Shown: positions 1-9,223 of the stretch, one piece after another
Layout: each line of letters opens with the position of its first letter
Position numbering within the stretch: the stretch's first letter is position 1
Assembly (NCBI GenBank): GCA_015179045.1
Contig: WHUZ01000132.1
Span: 1-64,000, forward strand
Direction: 5' to 3'
Length of the DNA stretch: 64,000 nucleotides
DNA from: Kalaharituber pfeilii
Lineage: Eukaryota > Ascomycota > Pezizomycetes > Pezizales > Pezizaceae
Translations under genes and position numbers: made by a program
Notes under the pieces: generated by a model
Databases searched by the model: none
The model's input: the letters and a program-made list of their open reading frames with translations, nothing else
What the model was told of the DNA's origin: nothing

Positions 1-75
1 CAAAAGTATTCGGACGCCTGACTATAATATGGATTAGTCAGGCGTCCGAATACTTTTGAAACTGGCTAGTATGAA
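1..75. repeat. MITE-like hairpin, left edge cut by window
   Basis: Positions 1-24 and 35-58 are perfect reverse complements (24-bp arms, 10-nt loop) carrying CAAAAGTATTCGGAC. The right flank continues into GAAACTGGCTAG. Two related hairpins occur at about 22567-22645 and 39196-39400, so this is a dispersed family with 'TTCGGAC' termini, probably a non-autonomous Tc1/mariner-pogo-like element. Its left end lies outside the window. Confidence 0.7.
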
Positions 76-680
76 GACACTTATTATAATAACGCCAAAT
101 AGAGATGTCTGAAATAGAAAAAAGAGCTTTGGGTATAGTTTCTCGTAAACCTGCAATAGACTCTGGTGCGAGCGTGGGCAGCTGTAGACGTAAAGCGAGC
201 GTGTAATGCGACCGTGTAAAGTGACCTATGGTGCTGCTTACTAATGCTGGCTGGGAATGTTACAACATGTTGATTATTTAGTCTCATGCCAAGACCCTCT
301 AGGCTGCGAAAGCCGAGCGCAGCGAGGGTCTTGATTCTTATGTTGGCAAGGCACTTTTGGTTGCCTAGCAACTAGGTTACCTAGCCAAGTGAATGTTAGA
401 GCTAAGCACACCTACCTAGCCACAGTTTGTCTAGATAGATCTACACACATACAAAATACCATTCTCCCACATCCAGAACACAACAATCAACCACCAACCT
501 CTTCATAACTCCTTTACCCTTATAAATCTAACCTGAACTTGAACTCATGGATCCTAATACACAATGTGTAACTTATCTTTATTAGTTGTAATTCATAATG
601 TTTGGCTACATCCTTTACCTATGACTCTATAAGTGCTATTAAGGAAGAGATGAAGAGGACTTGGATATGACTAGATCCAA
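76..680. other. No recognisable gene
   Basis: I see no convincing coding or RNA feature. Short open frames here lack any recognisable motif. Confidence 0.5.
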
Positions 681-682
681 AT

Positions 683-1108
683 AATGCTGCATACATGACA
701 GCTATCATAGTTTTACCTGCTCCAGTAGCTACAACACACATGACATCTCTGCCTCTGGATAGATCCCATGGTATACCAGCTTGCCAATTTTTTTAGCTTA
801 ATCTTGTATAGATCCTCCGCTATGCTCTCTGCTTGCTTTACTCTTGTTGCTCGTCTTTCCCTTTTATTCTGGTCAGTATAGTCGATTTTTATGAATAGGT
901 TGTCACTATACGGAGCATCGTTGCTTAGATCTGGACCAAGGACATCTTTTCCGGAGTTCTCAGGTCCTTCGTCGATCATGCACCCAGCAGCTTCTACTCT
1001 TTTTAGACTTTCATGCTCCCATGGAAGTCTCCAGTTTTTATTTCTCTTTTCTACCCCCAAATACATCTCCTTAGATGATATAAAATCAGCTTTTTGCACT
1101 GTTGACAA
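683..1108 (-). pseudogene. RecQ/DEAD-type helicase fragment (Walker A region)
   Basis: The minus strand encodes a charged stretch ending in YKIKLK, then after a one-base shift in an A7 run near 790 continues as NWQAGIPWDLSRGRDVM and VVATGAGKTMIAVMYAA. The TGAGKT is a Walker A motif, preceded by the 'Q..A...l..GrDv' pattern of superfamily 2 helicases of RecQ type. Nothing downstream (motifs II-VI) is present, so only the N-terminal part of the helicase core survives. Such fragments are common near fungal transposons and subtelomeres. The homopolymer shift could be a true lesion or an assembly error. Helicase identity is well supported, subfamily is not. Confidence 0.6.
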
Positions 1109-1119
1109 ACTGGCTGGTT

Positions 1120-1455
1120 GTGTCGAAGTACTGCTTGGTTGCGCACTGCTTGGTTGCGTCGAAGTACTACTTTGCTGCGTCTAAGTACTGCTTTGCTGCG
1201 TAGAAGCACTGCTTTGCTGCGTCCAAGCACTGCTTTGCTGCGTCGAAGCACTGCTTTGCTGCATCGAAGCACTGCTTTGCTGCATCGAAGCACTGCTTTG
1301 CTGCGTCTAAGTACTACTTTGCTGCGTCGAAGCACTGCTTGGTTGCGTCCAAGTACTGCTTGATTGCGTCGAAGCACTGCTTTGCTGCGTCGAAGCACTG
1401 CTTGGTTGCGTCCAAGTACTACTTTGCTGCATCTAAGCACTGCTTTGCTGCGTCT
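1120..1455. repeat. 21-bp minisatellite, about 15 units
   Basis: Imperfect tandem copies of a 21-bp unit (core CTGCTTTGCTGCGTCGAAGCA). Because 21 is a multiple of 3, one minus-strand frame (1051-1482) stays open and reads a heptad AVLRRSK. A second frame reads QSSASTQ but has stops at the CTAAG variants. It sits immediately upstream of the helicase fragment. Confidence 0.85.
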
Positions 1456-1472
1456 TACCGCACCTATCTTCT

Positions 1473-1830
1473 TCAGCAACACGGACTCTTAGGATAACTC
1501 GCCGTTTTGGCCATAGACCTCGCAATAGACCTCGCAATATAACTCGCAACAAGACAACTCGCAGAAAACGACTTCAGGACGCTCACTGGCCGGACCTTAT
1601 CCTTCTTTTTCTTGTATAGTGTATATGCCTCTCTTCTTAACACTCGTACCTCATGCTGTTCTACCCATCTGCCTTGCTTATTCCCACCATTGAGCTTTCT
1701 TGCTTTAGTAACCAAGCCGGCCTCATCAGTTTCCAACATCTCCACATATTCGTCTCCCAATATCAATCCATATTCTTCTCCCCACTTGTCAGGGTCTACC
1801 CGCGAAGGGAATATCCACCCACATTGGCCT
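1473..1830 (-). pseudogene. Unidentified ORF fragment, retroelement-like linker motif
   Basis: On the minus strand the frame reads WGEEYGLILGDEYVEM, then a basic region and YTLYKKKKDKVRPV before degenerating. A 'K..dKVRPV' motif is often seen at the head of fungal retroelement polyproteins, so this may be a transposon-encoded fragment, but I cannot name the family. It lies upstream of the minisatellite and helicase remnant in the same orientation, so all three could be parts of one decayed gene. Confidence 0.35.
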
Positions 1831-1949
1831 GTAAAGCTACTAGCGACAATTCGGCCTGATCAACCGATAGCTGCAGTCTGGCAATGAAACATGGGTCGGG
1901 CACGGATGTGTATCACAAGGAATGCCGGCATGGTCAAAGCGTAGCGACA

Positions 1950-2055
1950 GCCACCGGACGGACCTCTAGGAGCAAAGCCACCGAATGGACCTCCAGGAGC
2001 AGAGCCACTGAACGGACCTCCAGGAGCAGAGCCACCGGATGGACCTCTAGATGAG
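1950..2055. repeat. 27-bp minisatellite, about 4 units
   Basis: Units start at 1950, 1977, 2004 and 2031 (core GCCACCGGATGGACCTC). Both strands stay open through it, but no flanking coding sequence is recognisable. Confidence 0.8.
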
Positions 2056-2256
2056 GCGAGGCAGTGGCCGAGGAATGCCTATAGATAGAACATCGTGATA
2101 TCATAGCATAGAGAGACAATAGAAGGAAGGCACGCCGGATTGACTATAAGAAGGGCCAGCTAGAGCTGCCCTGTCGAAAGGTCAAGCACCAAGCGTTGTC
2201 CTAAGTTACACCCTCATATTTACTACATCATCGTAGAAACCGTAACACTTTCTGCA

Positions 2257-2424
2257 GCATGAGATGTAGCAGAATGAGCTGGATCTACAGGTATCGCAGA
2301 CCCCTTTCCACAGCGTGAAATGTAGCAGAATGAGCTGGATTTACAAGTATCATAGGTCCCTTTCCACAGCACGAGATGTAGCAGAATGAGCTGGATCTAC
2401 AGGTATCGCAGGGTCCTTTTGGCG
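2257..2424. repeat. 56-bp satellite, left block (3 units)
   Basis: Three 56-bp units start at 2257, 2313 and 2369 (core GATGTAGCAGAATGAGCTGG). The same unit reappears in diverged form at 4584-5140, so the array is split by about 2.1 kb of other sequence, including a LINE. Confidence 0.8.
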
Positions 2425-2522
2425 GCGCGAGTATATGCAACGCAGGGGTTACGAGTTGCAACCGACCGTCTTGCAAACCGTTGCATCAAAAGGTAGAACT
2501 ACCGGTGACCCCTGGTAGTACG

Positions 2523-2560
2523 CCCTGCCTTGGCGAACAGCTGCACGCGGGGTAACGTGA

Positions 2561-2589
<29 letters not shown>
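2523..2589 (+). mobile_element. Short family-B LINE tail with TSD
   Basis: About 40 nt beginning CCCTGCCTTGGCGAACAGC and ending GTGATA, then a long A tract. It is flanked by exact 13-bp duplications, CCCTGGTAGTACG at 2510-2522 and 2590-2602. The sequence equals the extreme 3' end of the LINE at 2779-4501. CCCTGC pairs with GCGGGG (one G-U), forming a hairpin. Confidence 0.85.
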
Positions 2590-2591
<2 letters not shown>

Positions 2592-2969
2592 CTGGTAGTA
2601 CGGTCGGGATATATGAGTATCCATGCATACGGGCTCTTGGTACCGGTTCGCGCCAGGTCTTCAGGCATAGCAGGGGTGGGCCGGTCACATGCACTCGTAG
2701 CTCACTGCATTTTAGCCCTGCTCTGGGTACGCTCGCATACCGCCATATCATACCATCATGACAGCAGGCGATATGCGACATTTTTTTTTTTTTTTTTTTT
2801 TTTTTTTAATCACATAACCCCGCTTGTAGCACTTGGCCATGGCAGGGTCCCTGGGCAAGCCCTCATAGCCCGGAGACAGGCTAAACTAACTCTCTACGTA
2901 CATGGCCCCCACGCGCCGTCGCCCCCGCTCTCCTAGCTTCTAGAACTTGACCCCGCATTCTCCTACCTT

Positions 2970-3881
2970 CTAGAACTTGACCCCAGCGAAGAAATTCTCC
3001 AAAACGTCATACTCCTCCCCATTCTCCGCCTTTCTCTTCCAATTCTTTTCCATGTCGCCCCACCTCTCAAAGCCTTCTGGACGGTTCTTCTGGTTCCTGC
3101 ATCGGAAAGCGAGGTGCTCCCCGGTTTGCACCTCCCCGCACCTGCACTTATCCGACTCAGCCGCCCCTATCCTCTTCAACCACACTGCACACCTCCCTCT
3201 CTCCAGGCGCAAGGCAGTGAAATTGGATACTGCTATCCTATTCCACTCCATGACCTTTCCTCCTCCAAAACCCTCCACTTCTCTCTTCTCCTTCCTCCAC
3301 GCCTTCACCCTCTGGCGCACCCCACTTCCGGTGGCCACCTCCTTCCCCTGCATCACCGTCCCCTTCTTCGCCCACTCATCCGCCTTCTCATTGCCTGCGA
3401 TTCCGATGTGAGCTTTTACCCACAACAGTTTCGCATCCCCCCCCTTCCTCTTTCTTCTCGCCCCTGCATTCACCACCCTTCTCACATCCTCCGTCTTTCC
3501 CTTTCCCTCCTTGCCTGCCTTCTGAATCGCCATGACAGCAGCTTCAGAGTCTAAGCAAACCAGGACCGGTACCTCCTCCGGTACACCCTCCAGCGCCCTT
3601 CTCACCCCCCTCACCTCCCCGTCAAAAACCGTCGCCGTTCTCCCTACTACCTCCGCCACCACCGCTGATCTCCCCCATACACCCGCCCCCACCTTGCTAT
3701 CCTCGATCTTGCTGCCATCCGAGAAAAGGACCGCCCTCCCTCTTCCGGCTTCCTCAACCGAGGTCTCCCACTCCTCCCTTCCCCCCTTCTTTCTTCCCAG
3801 CCTCACCGCGGTCTCCACCTCCACCTTCTCACACCCCCCTCCCACGATATCTCCTCCCCCTCCTCCGTGAACCTCGCCCAC
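2970..3881 (-). pseudogene. LINE ORF2 C-terminus: RNase H and zinc finger
   Basis: A 303-residue open frame holding a type I RNase H domain. Acidic residues sit in VLFSDGSKIED, FDGEVRGVRRAL and CLDSEAAVMAI, and the HIGIAGNEKADEWAK motif carries the last catalytic Asp. It ends with a CRCGEVQTGEHLAFRC zinc knuckle and a conserved tail. The ORF is continuous with the RT fragment at 3908-4501 in the ancestral element, but a frame disruption near 3881-3908 separates them, so the copy is dead. Confidence 0.85.
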
Positions 3882-3907
3882 TGACCTTGCCAGCGGTCCA
3901 GCACTGC

Positions 3908-4501
3908 TTAATACCCATCATTCTCGACCACCGCCCACTGCACCCCCCAGTCTCTCCAGTTTCTCGCCTCCTCCTCTCTCTCCTCACTCCCTCCGAAGTC
4001 GCCCGTGCAAAGCTCCGCCAGCTCTGACGGCGCCTCCACCTCCCGGACGATCGCTCTCGCTTGCGCGCCATCCAGGACCGTCTCCACGTCTTCCACTCCG
4101 CAAACCGCATTCACCCCTTCCACCCCGGCACCTCTCCCCCCTCCAGCTGCTCTCTTTAAAACTTGCAGCTGTAATCGCTCCATCTCCTTCTTCCACTCCT
4201 TCTGGCCTCTCCACCCGATCTCACTCCCCCACATCGCCACCGCCCTCACCATCCCTGTGTACGCCTGCCGCCAGCTCCGTGGTGACATCCCCCAGTCCCG
4301 GTTTCCCAGTCCTGAGAGTGCCCCCGCCAGCCTCCTCGCCCTACTCAGCCTATTTCGCCAATGCGCACTGAAGGTCAGCCTCTCATCGAAAATGACTCCC
4401 AGCCACTTCAGCATCTCCCCCTCCTTCTTCCACCTCTTCCCCACTCCGAAAGTTATCATCTCCCACTTCGACTCCTCCAGCGGGATCTGATCTTCTTCCG
4501 C
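3908..4501 (-). pseudogene. LINE ORF2 fragment: RT thumb/connection
   Basis: The reading frame contains IPLEESKWEMITFG (the 'K.E.i.F' RT thumb motif), then WLGVIFDERLTFSAHW, typical of non-LTR reverse transcriptases after the palm domain. The palm with its catalytic Asp pair is missing because of 5' truncation at 4501. The open frame runs on a little into flanking sequence. Confidence 0.8.
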
Positions 4502-4583
4502 CAGGCGATATGCGATAGCCCAGCAATGGCGTGCTATATGAGCTACGCAGAGGACTAGCAAGTGGCTCAGGCCCCCCTCGAGG

Positions 4584-5140
4584 GCACGAGATGTGGCAAC
4601 ATGAGCTGAATTTGACAGGTACGACGGCTCCTATACTACAATGCAAAATGAGCTCAATTTGACAGGTATGACAGGTCTAATACGATGGCGCGACGTATGG
4701 CAGAGTGGGCTCAATTTAACTGGTATGGCATATCTCTCTCGATGGCAAATGATGAGGCAACATCAGCTGAATTTGACAAGTATACAGGTCCCGGTTGATG
4801 GCACGAGATGTGGCCCATCATGTGGGTAGAATGAGCTCAATTTAACAGGCTATCCAGATCTATTTCCACCCTGTGAGATGTGGCAGAATGAGCCAAATTT
4901 GAGAGGTACGGCAGGTCCTAGATGATGGCGCGAGATGTGGTAGAATGAGCTCAGTCTACAGCTATTGCAGGTCCATTTCCACCGCGCAGGATGTGGTACA
5001 ATGAGCTCAGTTTACAGCTATTGCAGGTCCATTTCCACCGCGCAGGATGTGGTACAATGAGGCCTAATTTGACAAGTACGCCAGGTCTCCCTGATGGCGT
5101 ATGATGAAGGAATGTGAGCTCAATTCAACAGGCATGGCAG
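4584..5140. repeat. 56-bp satellite, right block (about 10 diverged units)
   Basis: Tandem units of about 56 bp built on GAGATGTGG..GAATGAGCT, followed by CAGGTATGGCAGGTC. Two adjacent units near 4970-5050 are almost identical, indicating recent local amplification; others are diverged. Same family as 2257-2424. Confidence 0.75.
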
Positions 5141-5414
5141 GTCGTCAAACATGATATTATGGCATGGTAGAATAAAATAAGCGCCGTAGATGTCAGTAGC
5201 CGACTACTAATTCAGGCCATACTTGAGTATGCTGGGTGTATCCATCTGTACTTAATAACTTGAACGTAGGGAATATGAGTCCGTAGTTGATAATGCATGA
5301 TTGAAAAAGTGCTAAACATCAGGTGCCTATGTAAATACTCACCCGCTGAAGAGGCAAGCCGACTCGGAGTGGCATCCAGACGCTACTCTTAGAAAGGTTC
5401 TGTCACCGTGACTG

Positions 5415-5447
<33 letters not shown>

Positions 5448-5464
5448 CATTACTCGCATGCCGC
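5415..5464 (-). mobile_element. Family-A LINE tail truncated inside the hairpin
   Basis: Poly(T) of about 29 nt then only 21-24 nt of the family-A 3' end (sense GCGGCATGCGAGTAATGACAT). It is flanked by exact 11-bp duplications CACCGTGACTG at 5404-5414 and 5465-5475. Reverse transcription therefore stopped halfway through the 3' hairpin. Confidence 0.85.
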
Positions 5465-5659
5465 CACCGTGACTGTGATAGGTGGTTGACGCCCGATGGC
5501 ATTAGTGCGTCAGACACATGTAACGTCTTAGGATGAGAGCAATTTTTTGCGGATGGCTCTTGCCTGTCATATATACTTATCTTTTTTTTGACAGACCTCT
5601 TGAATTCGTTTTCTAACCTCATACATTCTGGGCACATATTCACTGAGCTAAGTGACTAC

Positions 5660-6930
5660 CATATTAAATCCAATACTATCTCCCATCAGCTTCCATCATT
5701 TTCAAACATTCCTCTATCCTCTAAAATATATATCTAGGGATTGTTCAATATCTATATGATCTATCTATATTGTTTTCAACTGATCTTTTATTCTTATGGT
5801 TGATGTTTCAAAATTCTTAAGTTGTGGCTCCTATATGTATATGCATTAGTAAACCTCTACCAAATTGGTACCTCTATCAGAGCCTCCATCATCAATATTG
5901 CATGCTTTCTATTATCATAAGTGTACAATTTATTGCTATGGGATTATTTATTACGGATTCACTACAACTATAGAGCGAGCAGTCGGTGGAAGCATGCAAT
6001 ATATGCATAGTATGTGACATAGGCAATATGCGACAGCCAGGCGCCAGCATCGCAGACGCGAAATATGCTATATGAGCTACGCAGAGGACTAGCGAGTATC
6101 GCTAGTCAAGTGTCGTTTTGGCCTGGGGTATGGTAACTCTCGATGAGGAGAAGCACTGTATGCTATATTGATGATAGGGGGTCTGATAGAGTGCTGAGTT
6201 AGTAGAGGTTTACTAATATATATACATATAGTGTCACAGCCCACCTACGCACGCATCGATATCATCCTTTTCCGCAGTCGACAAGTCAAACCGAGTCGAC
6301 GTGCCAAGCCGGAAGGTGAGACATTACTAATAGCCGACTCGGAAAGGCTTGACAAGCCGTCCTGGTCCGGTTGATTAGCCCTCTGACAGCTCATTGATAT
6401 GCCTTCCAATATTAGCATCACTATTGCCGTTCTTGCATTCCGGATTCTCTTTCTCATATCGTTATAGTCCTATATTCCCTTTCTATGTCAATTCCCCAGC
6501 ATATAAGGGCCCCAAGCCCGCCTCTGTAAATAGCTCTTCTTCTCCTTGTCCGTTGTCTTGTTAATCAATAGACCCGTCTGGTTTCTCCTACTTCTCCGCC
6601 GCTGCCCTTGCTATAGTCCGTGACCCCTAGCCGCCGACCCGCCGCCGCCGTAGTCCTCGACCCATAGCCGCCGAACCGCCGCCGATACCCAAGCTGACCG
6701 TACCCCTTGGCAAGACCTCCGCCCAAGCCCAGCCACCGACGTTACATATAGGAGCTACAACTCAAGTATCATAAAATATCAATAATAAGAACTAAAAATT
6801 AGCTGAGAACAATATAGATAGATCATATATGTATTAAACAATCCCTAAATATATATTTTGGAGGATGGAGGAATGTTTGAAAAGGATGGAGGCTGATAGG
6901 GTATAGTGCTATAGCAGTCGCTTAGCCTAG
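5660..6930. mobile_element. Foldback element with about 250-bp inverted arms
   Basis: The left arm (about 5660-5916) is the reverse complement of 6158-6231 plus 6747-6930; the right arm is split by the solo LTR at 6232-6746. The centre (about 5940-6150) matches the dispersed repeat near 46490-46640. No transposase is visible, so it is non-autonomous. Outer ends are approximate and I could not define a target duplication. Confidence 0.65.
6232..6746. mobile_element. Solo LTR, 515 bp
   Basis: Begins TGTCACAGCCC and ends CCGACGTTACA, with exact 5-bp target duplications TATAG at 6227-6231 and 6747-6751. It contains C/G-rich imperfect repeats (GCCGCCGACC) near 6630-6690. No internal retrotransposon sequence is present, so it is the product of LTR-LTR recombination. 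It lies in the right arm of the foldback element. Confidence 0.85.
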
Positions 6931-7690
6931 TTCTAAAATGTATGAAGCTAGAAAATGAATAGAAGTTTACTAAGAAATAATATTATATATACTATATAAC
7001 TATAAGCTAGTAAACTGCCATGATGTCATATTCGCAGAAGGGAAGGGGGAGATTTATACACCTACAGAGCTATAGGACAGAGACAGACTATAGTAATTTG
7101 GTTACTACAGTAGTTCAGTGGTTTGGAGTATGTACTATAGCAGTTCAGCGGACTATACCAGTTTGGCAGACTACAGTGGTTCAGCAGATTATAGTAGCAA
7201 CGGAAAGATCAGAAACCACTGGCAGATGCTGTATTACATGAATAGTATGATCAATTTCAGAATACTTCTATGCGCTCTCATCTTGTCTCTCCCTATAAGC
7301 TTGCTCAACTATTTCTCATTCACATATATCAAATAAATCATGAAAACCAAGTCATATACATTCAGAATTTAGGTACCATAGCTTTCTTTCTAAGGAGGAA
7401 TGTATATCTGTGTAGTTATTCATGTTTGTGTTGATGGTGTTGTTGACAAGGTGTGATCGTTGTTAGTGTGCCCCCTGATCGTTGCCCTGATCGTTGCCCT
7501 GATCGTAATGGGGGTCCGACTTAATCTCCAGGCACTACAACAGTATAGAAACAAACCTTAAACCATTGATTAAGTAATACATCTGCCAAGCCCCTAACTA
7601 CCTACTAGTAGCAACGCCTGGTTCGAGGCTAGCGACCGCGAGGGTTTAAGCGCTGCGACAATGGATTAGGCGATATTGCGAGCCGCAATG
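6931..7690. other. Intergenic, short repeats only
   Basis: Contains imperfect GGTTCAGC/GACTATA repeats at about 7080-7200 and three tandem 12-bp copies of CCCTGATCGTTG at 7473-7506. No gene recognised. Confidence 0.5.
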
Positions 7691-7857
7691 GAATGTTACT
7701 AAGCTGTAAAGCGCGTAGTGTGCATGCTGCTCACGACGTCTGCTACTCACAACTCGTACCTACTGCCACAATCCAGGGTCAACATCTCCTACCACAATCT
7801 CGTATCAATACCTACTTATATTTTCCGTCACATAATCTTATACTATCCCACTTTACC

Positions 7858-8576
7858 ATGTCGCGCAACAGTTTTCCACAGGCTGCTGCATCTACTGATA
7901 CTCCTACTGCATCTACCGGAACTCCGATTCGGCTGGGTACTAGGAGATCAAGTACTCCGGCTGCGTCCTCTTCCGGAGGCACTACAAATGAAACAAGCCT
8001 TGCCGAGCAGGCCGAACAGCTACCTTTTAAAGCCAGTGCAAGGCTACAGAAACTCGTAGCCATGCCTCGGCTACGGGGGGTGCAACTCCGAAACGGGAAA
8101 GAATTGTCTTTCCGCAGAATGACTAGCCACGAGGCTATTCTAGCTTCTACCAGAGGCCAGATCGCAGCCAAACCCTGTATCAGATGTAAAAAGGGCGCAG
8201 GCCCATTTGAGAAATGTATCATTATCGAAGGTGAAATGAATGGTGGCTGTAATAACTGCCACTTTTCCAGCAAGAGCTGCCCCTTCCGCAAAGGTCAGTT
8301 TTTTATTCCAATTTTTTTTTTTTTTTTTTTTTTTATGGAAGTAGAAATTGAAGAATTGTAGGAAATACCCGCACGAAGGCCTCCATCACGGTCCGCAAGG
8401 GTCCCGTAAAGGAACAAACGGCTCGAAAAAGATCTGCATCCGCAGATATTGATATGCGAACAGAAATTAGAGAGCTCAAGAAGGATCTCTTAGATATGAC
8501 TAGAATCATAACTAGGATGTATGAGAGACTGAAAGCATTAGAAGCAGAGGAAGAAAACCGAGAGCAAGGTTCCTAA
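7858..8576 (+). CDS. Spliced Cys-rich protein (DUF3716-like) with C-terminal coiled coil
   Basis: Two exons, 7858-8293 and 8362-8576, joined by a 68-nt intron (8294-8361; GTCAGT donor, TTGTAG acceptor, phase 1) predict 216 aa. The ATG at 7858 has a good context (ACCATGTCG); an in-frame ATG at 7693 is less likely. The N-terminus is Ser/Thr-rich. The centre has CIRCKKGAGPFEKC, then GGCNNCHFSSKSC, a spacing resembling the fungal DUF3716 cysteine motif found in putative nuclear or transposon-linked proteins. Exon 2 is basic, then carries a heptad-like helix (ELKKDLLDMTRIITRMYERL). The intron holds a T tract of about 21 nt. A copia element lies just downstream. Gene structure is well supported, function unknown. 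Confidence 0.65.
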
Positions 8577-8799
8577 GCACTGTGAGGGATTACAGAAAAG
8601 TTATGAAGGTGACATATATCTTTGTGCTGCATTTTCTTATATTTTGGTCGCGTTATATGTATTTTTTTGTCTCTGCGGTATACGTCGCTTTTCTCAAGTT
8701 TACCTTGATTATGTGTTTTGTGCTCCGTTTATGATGGCAGGTAATAATTGTTCTTCTTTACTTTCATTATACTCCTTGATGTACTTTTATATATATATT

Positions 8800-8864
8800 T
8801 CATATCATGGCTGGCATACCGCCTAAAGGGGCTATGGGTATATTTTTAGGCTGGAAGGGGAAAA
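8800..8864 (+). mobile_element. LINE remnant, left of copia insertion
   Basis: Reads in frame into the sequence on the other side of the copia element: IFLGWKGK joins IGKVDSPECRWCG at 13353. The copia target duplication GAAAA (8860-8864, 13348-13352) falls inside this LINE coding remnant. The left boundary is approximate. Confidence 0.55.
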
Positions 8865-9127
8865 TGTTGGAGAAACGTTAATCTAGCCCCTCGCCCATGC
8901 ATGAGGCTTATGCGGGTCGGAGGAATTGTTGTGTCGTCGGATGGTTTGTAAGTGCGACGGAGGGATGGTTGGGCCGATAGGGAGAACTGTGGGGAGGGGC
9001 CTTCAGCCAGTGTGCGGGTATATGTATGGGTTGACTTCTCATTCTGTTTTTTATCATCATTATGTTGATCACGGATAGTTGCTATTGAATGCAGTATTAT
9101 TCCTGTCATAGCAGCGTGAACTTTACA
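8865..9127 (+). repeat. Copia left LTR
   Basis: TGTTGGAGAAACG to GTGAACTTTACA, 263 bp. Shows TTGTGTCG and TTTGTAAG where the right LTR has TTGTGCCG and TTTGTGAG; these are the only two differences I find. Confidence 0.95.
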
Positions 9128-9223
9128 TGGTAGCAACACATCGAGAAAAAAGAAATCTAAGATCTGCCACCGACGCCACCAGACCAGGATTTCAGGATAT
9201 ACCAAGGAAGCAAAACAAGCATC

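Larger units (their letters stand above)
2779..4501 (-). mobile_element. 5'-truncated Tad-like LINE, family B
   Basis: A minus-strand non-LTR retrotransposon. Poly(T) at about 2781-2807 is its poly(A) tail, followed by the family-B 3' hairpin, about 150 bp of 3' UTR and the end of ORF2. The insertion is bounded by exact 14-bp target duplications CAGGCGATATGCGA at 2765-2778 and 4502-4515. The 5' end stops within the reverse transcriptase thumb, a normal 5' truncation from target-primed reverse transcription. Confidence 0.9.

Noticed and set aside
1120..1455. CRISPR array
   Set aside because: Units are contiguous 21-bp copies without spacers.
1051..1482. AVLRRSK repeat protein as a real gene
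   Set aside because: The open frame is explained by a 21-bp minisatellite unit, which automatically preserves frame; no flanking conserved sequence supports it.
2781..2807. Poly(T)/poly(A) tracts as assembly artefacts or simple microsatellites
   Set aside because: Nearly all long tracts adjoin the same two LINE 3' ends and sit between exact target duplications, so they are retroposition tails.
2977..4490. Long plus-strand ORFs rich in Pro/Ser across 2977-4490
   Set aside because: They are antisense shadows of the LINE ORF2 RNase H and RT fragments, which have clear catalytic motifs on the minus strand.
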